Source: Desulfovibrio piger
GTDB lineage: Bacteria; Desulfobacterota; Desulfovibrionia; Desulfovibrionales; Desulfovibrionaceae
DNA length: 32,013 nt
Assembly (NCBI RefSeq): GCF_012843875.1
Contig: NZ_JABAFY010000030.1
Location: forward strand, 1 to 32,013
Reading direction: 5' to 3'
Shown: positions 31,902-32,013 of the stretch, piece after piece
Numbering within the stretch: the first letter of the stretch is position 1
How the letters are laid out: each line of letters opens with the position of its first letter
The notes under the pieces: generated by a model
Told to the model about the DNA's origin: nothing
Databases searched by the model: none
What the model saw: the letters and a program-made list of their open reading frames with translations, nothing else
Made by a program: the position numbers and the translations under genes

Positions 31902-32013
31902 CTATACCAGTTTTCTCCAAAGGATACAGGCCAAAGCAAGGTAAAGTAGCCCCATAAAATTGACGAGGTAACAACAGTAGCGAGTGCGCAAGCTCCGAAA
32001 ACCCTTCAACCAG
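31902..32013 (-). CDS. C-terminal end of an IS5-like transposase, cut by the window edge
   Basis: Only the last 36 codons are present. The frame ends WLKGFRSLRTRYCCYL then VNFMGLLYLALACILWRKLV and TAG. The pattern FRxLxxRY followed by a hydrophobic LACxLxW tail is typical of the C-terminus of DDE transposases of the IS5 (IS427-like) family. The 40 bases after the stop (about 31863-31901), rich in unusual AT words, probably hold the terminal inverted repeat of the element. Family call is by pattern, from a short fragment. Confidence 0.6.
   Translation of the reverse strand, partial: WLKGFRSLRTRYCCYLVNFMGLLYLALACILWRKLV

Noticed and set aside
29596..31974. A 792-codon minus-strand frame antisense to copA
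   Set aside because: A Gly/His/Gln-rich shadow of copA. Only the unrelated last bases at the right edge encode transposase, in another frame.

Overview
The window looks like the chromosome of a GC-rich sulfate-reducing bacterium of the Desulfovibrio group (Desulfovibrionaceae). The main reason is an eight-gene membrane [NiFe]-hydrogenase locus in the order cooM-K-L-X-U-H-hypA-cooF, the order I know from the CO-induced (Coo) hydrogenase of Desulfovibrio vulgaris. Strong G/C bias at third codon positions fits this. The species assignment is inference.

Left part (1-12850, mostly plus strand): a conserved housekeeping block, rpsB, tsf, pyrH, frr, uppS, cdsA, dxr, rseP, tsaB. It covers translation (S2, EF-Ts, ribosome recycling, tRNA t6A), UMP phosphorylation, isoprenoid and undecaprenyl synthesis, phospholipid activation and site-2 proteolysis. 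A TerC/CBS membrane protein (plus) and an AI-2E-family permease (minus) lie between tsf and pyrH. Clear hairpin terminators follow tsf, the TerC gene, frr and cdsA. The best promoter of the window lies before pyrH.

Middle part (12980-18513): a small membrane protein, a minus-strand pair (secreted Sel1-repeat protein and a LIC12162-like transferase), then an EamA permease translationally coupled to rdgB. From 18514 to 19064 there is no gene, but there are diverged 55-bp direct repeats, a 27-bp-arm inverted repeat and a large hairpin element.

Right part (19065-27670, minus strand): the Coo-type group 4 hydrogenase. CooH and CooL form the catalytic pair, CooX, CooF and CooU connect electrons and modules, CooK and the very large CooM form the membrane ion-translocating arm, and HypA inserts nickel. 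A 70-codon frame between cooL and cooX encodes a four-cysteine half-ferredoxin motif and fits the operon exactly. No CO dehydrogenase or CooA regulator is in the window. Upstream lie a 24-bp perfect palindrome and gpsA. The window closes with a divergent copper module (small metallochaperone and CopA ATPase) and the 3' end of an IS5-like transposase gene cut by the window edge.

The most notable non-coding signal is a four-copy family of about 80-bp elements (13518-13594, 13815-13895, 18942-19025, 31748-31824). Each lies just after a stop codon in the same orientation relative to that gene. All keep a long purine/pyrimidine hairpin with one bulged base at the same place and a conserved AAAACTTTT tail, although the paired bases differ between copies.
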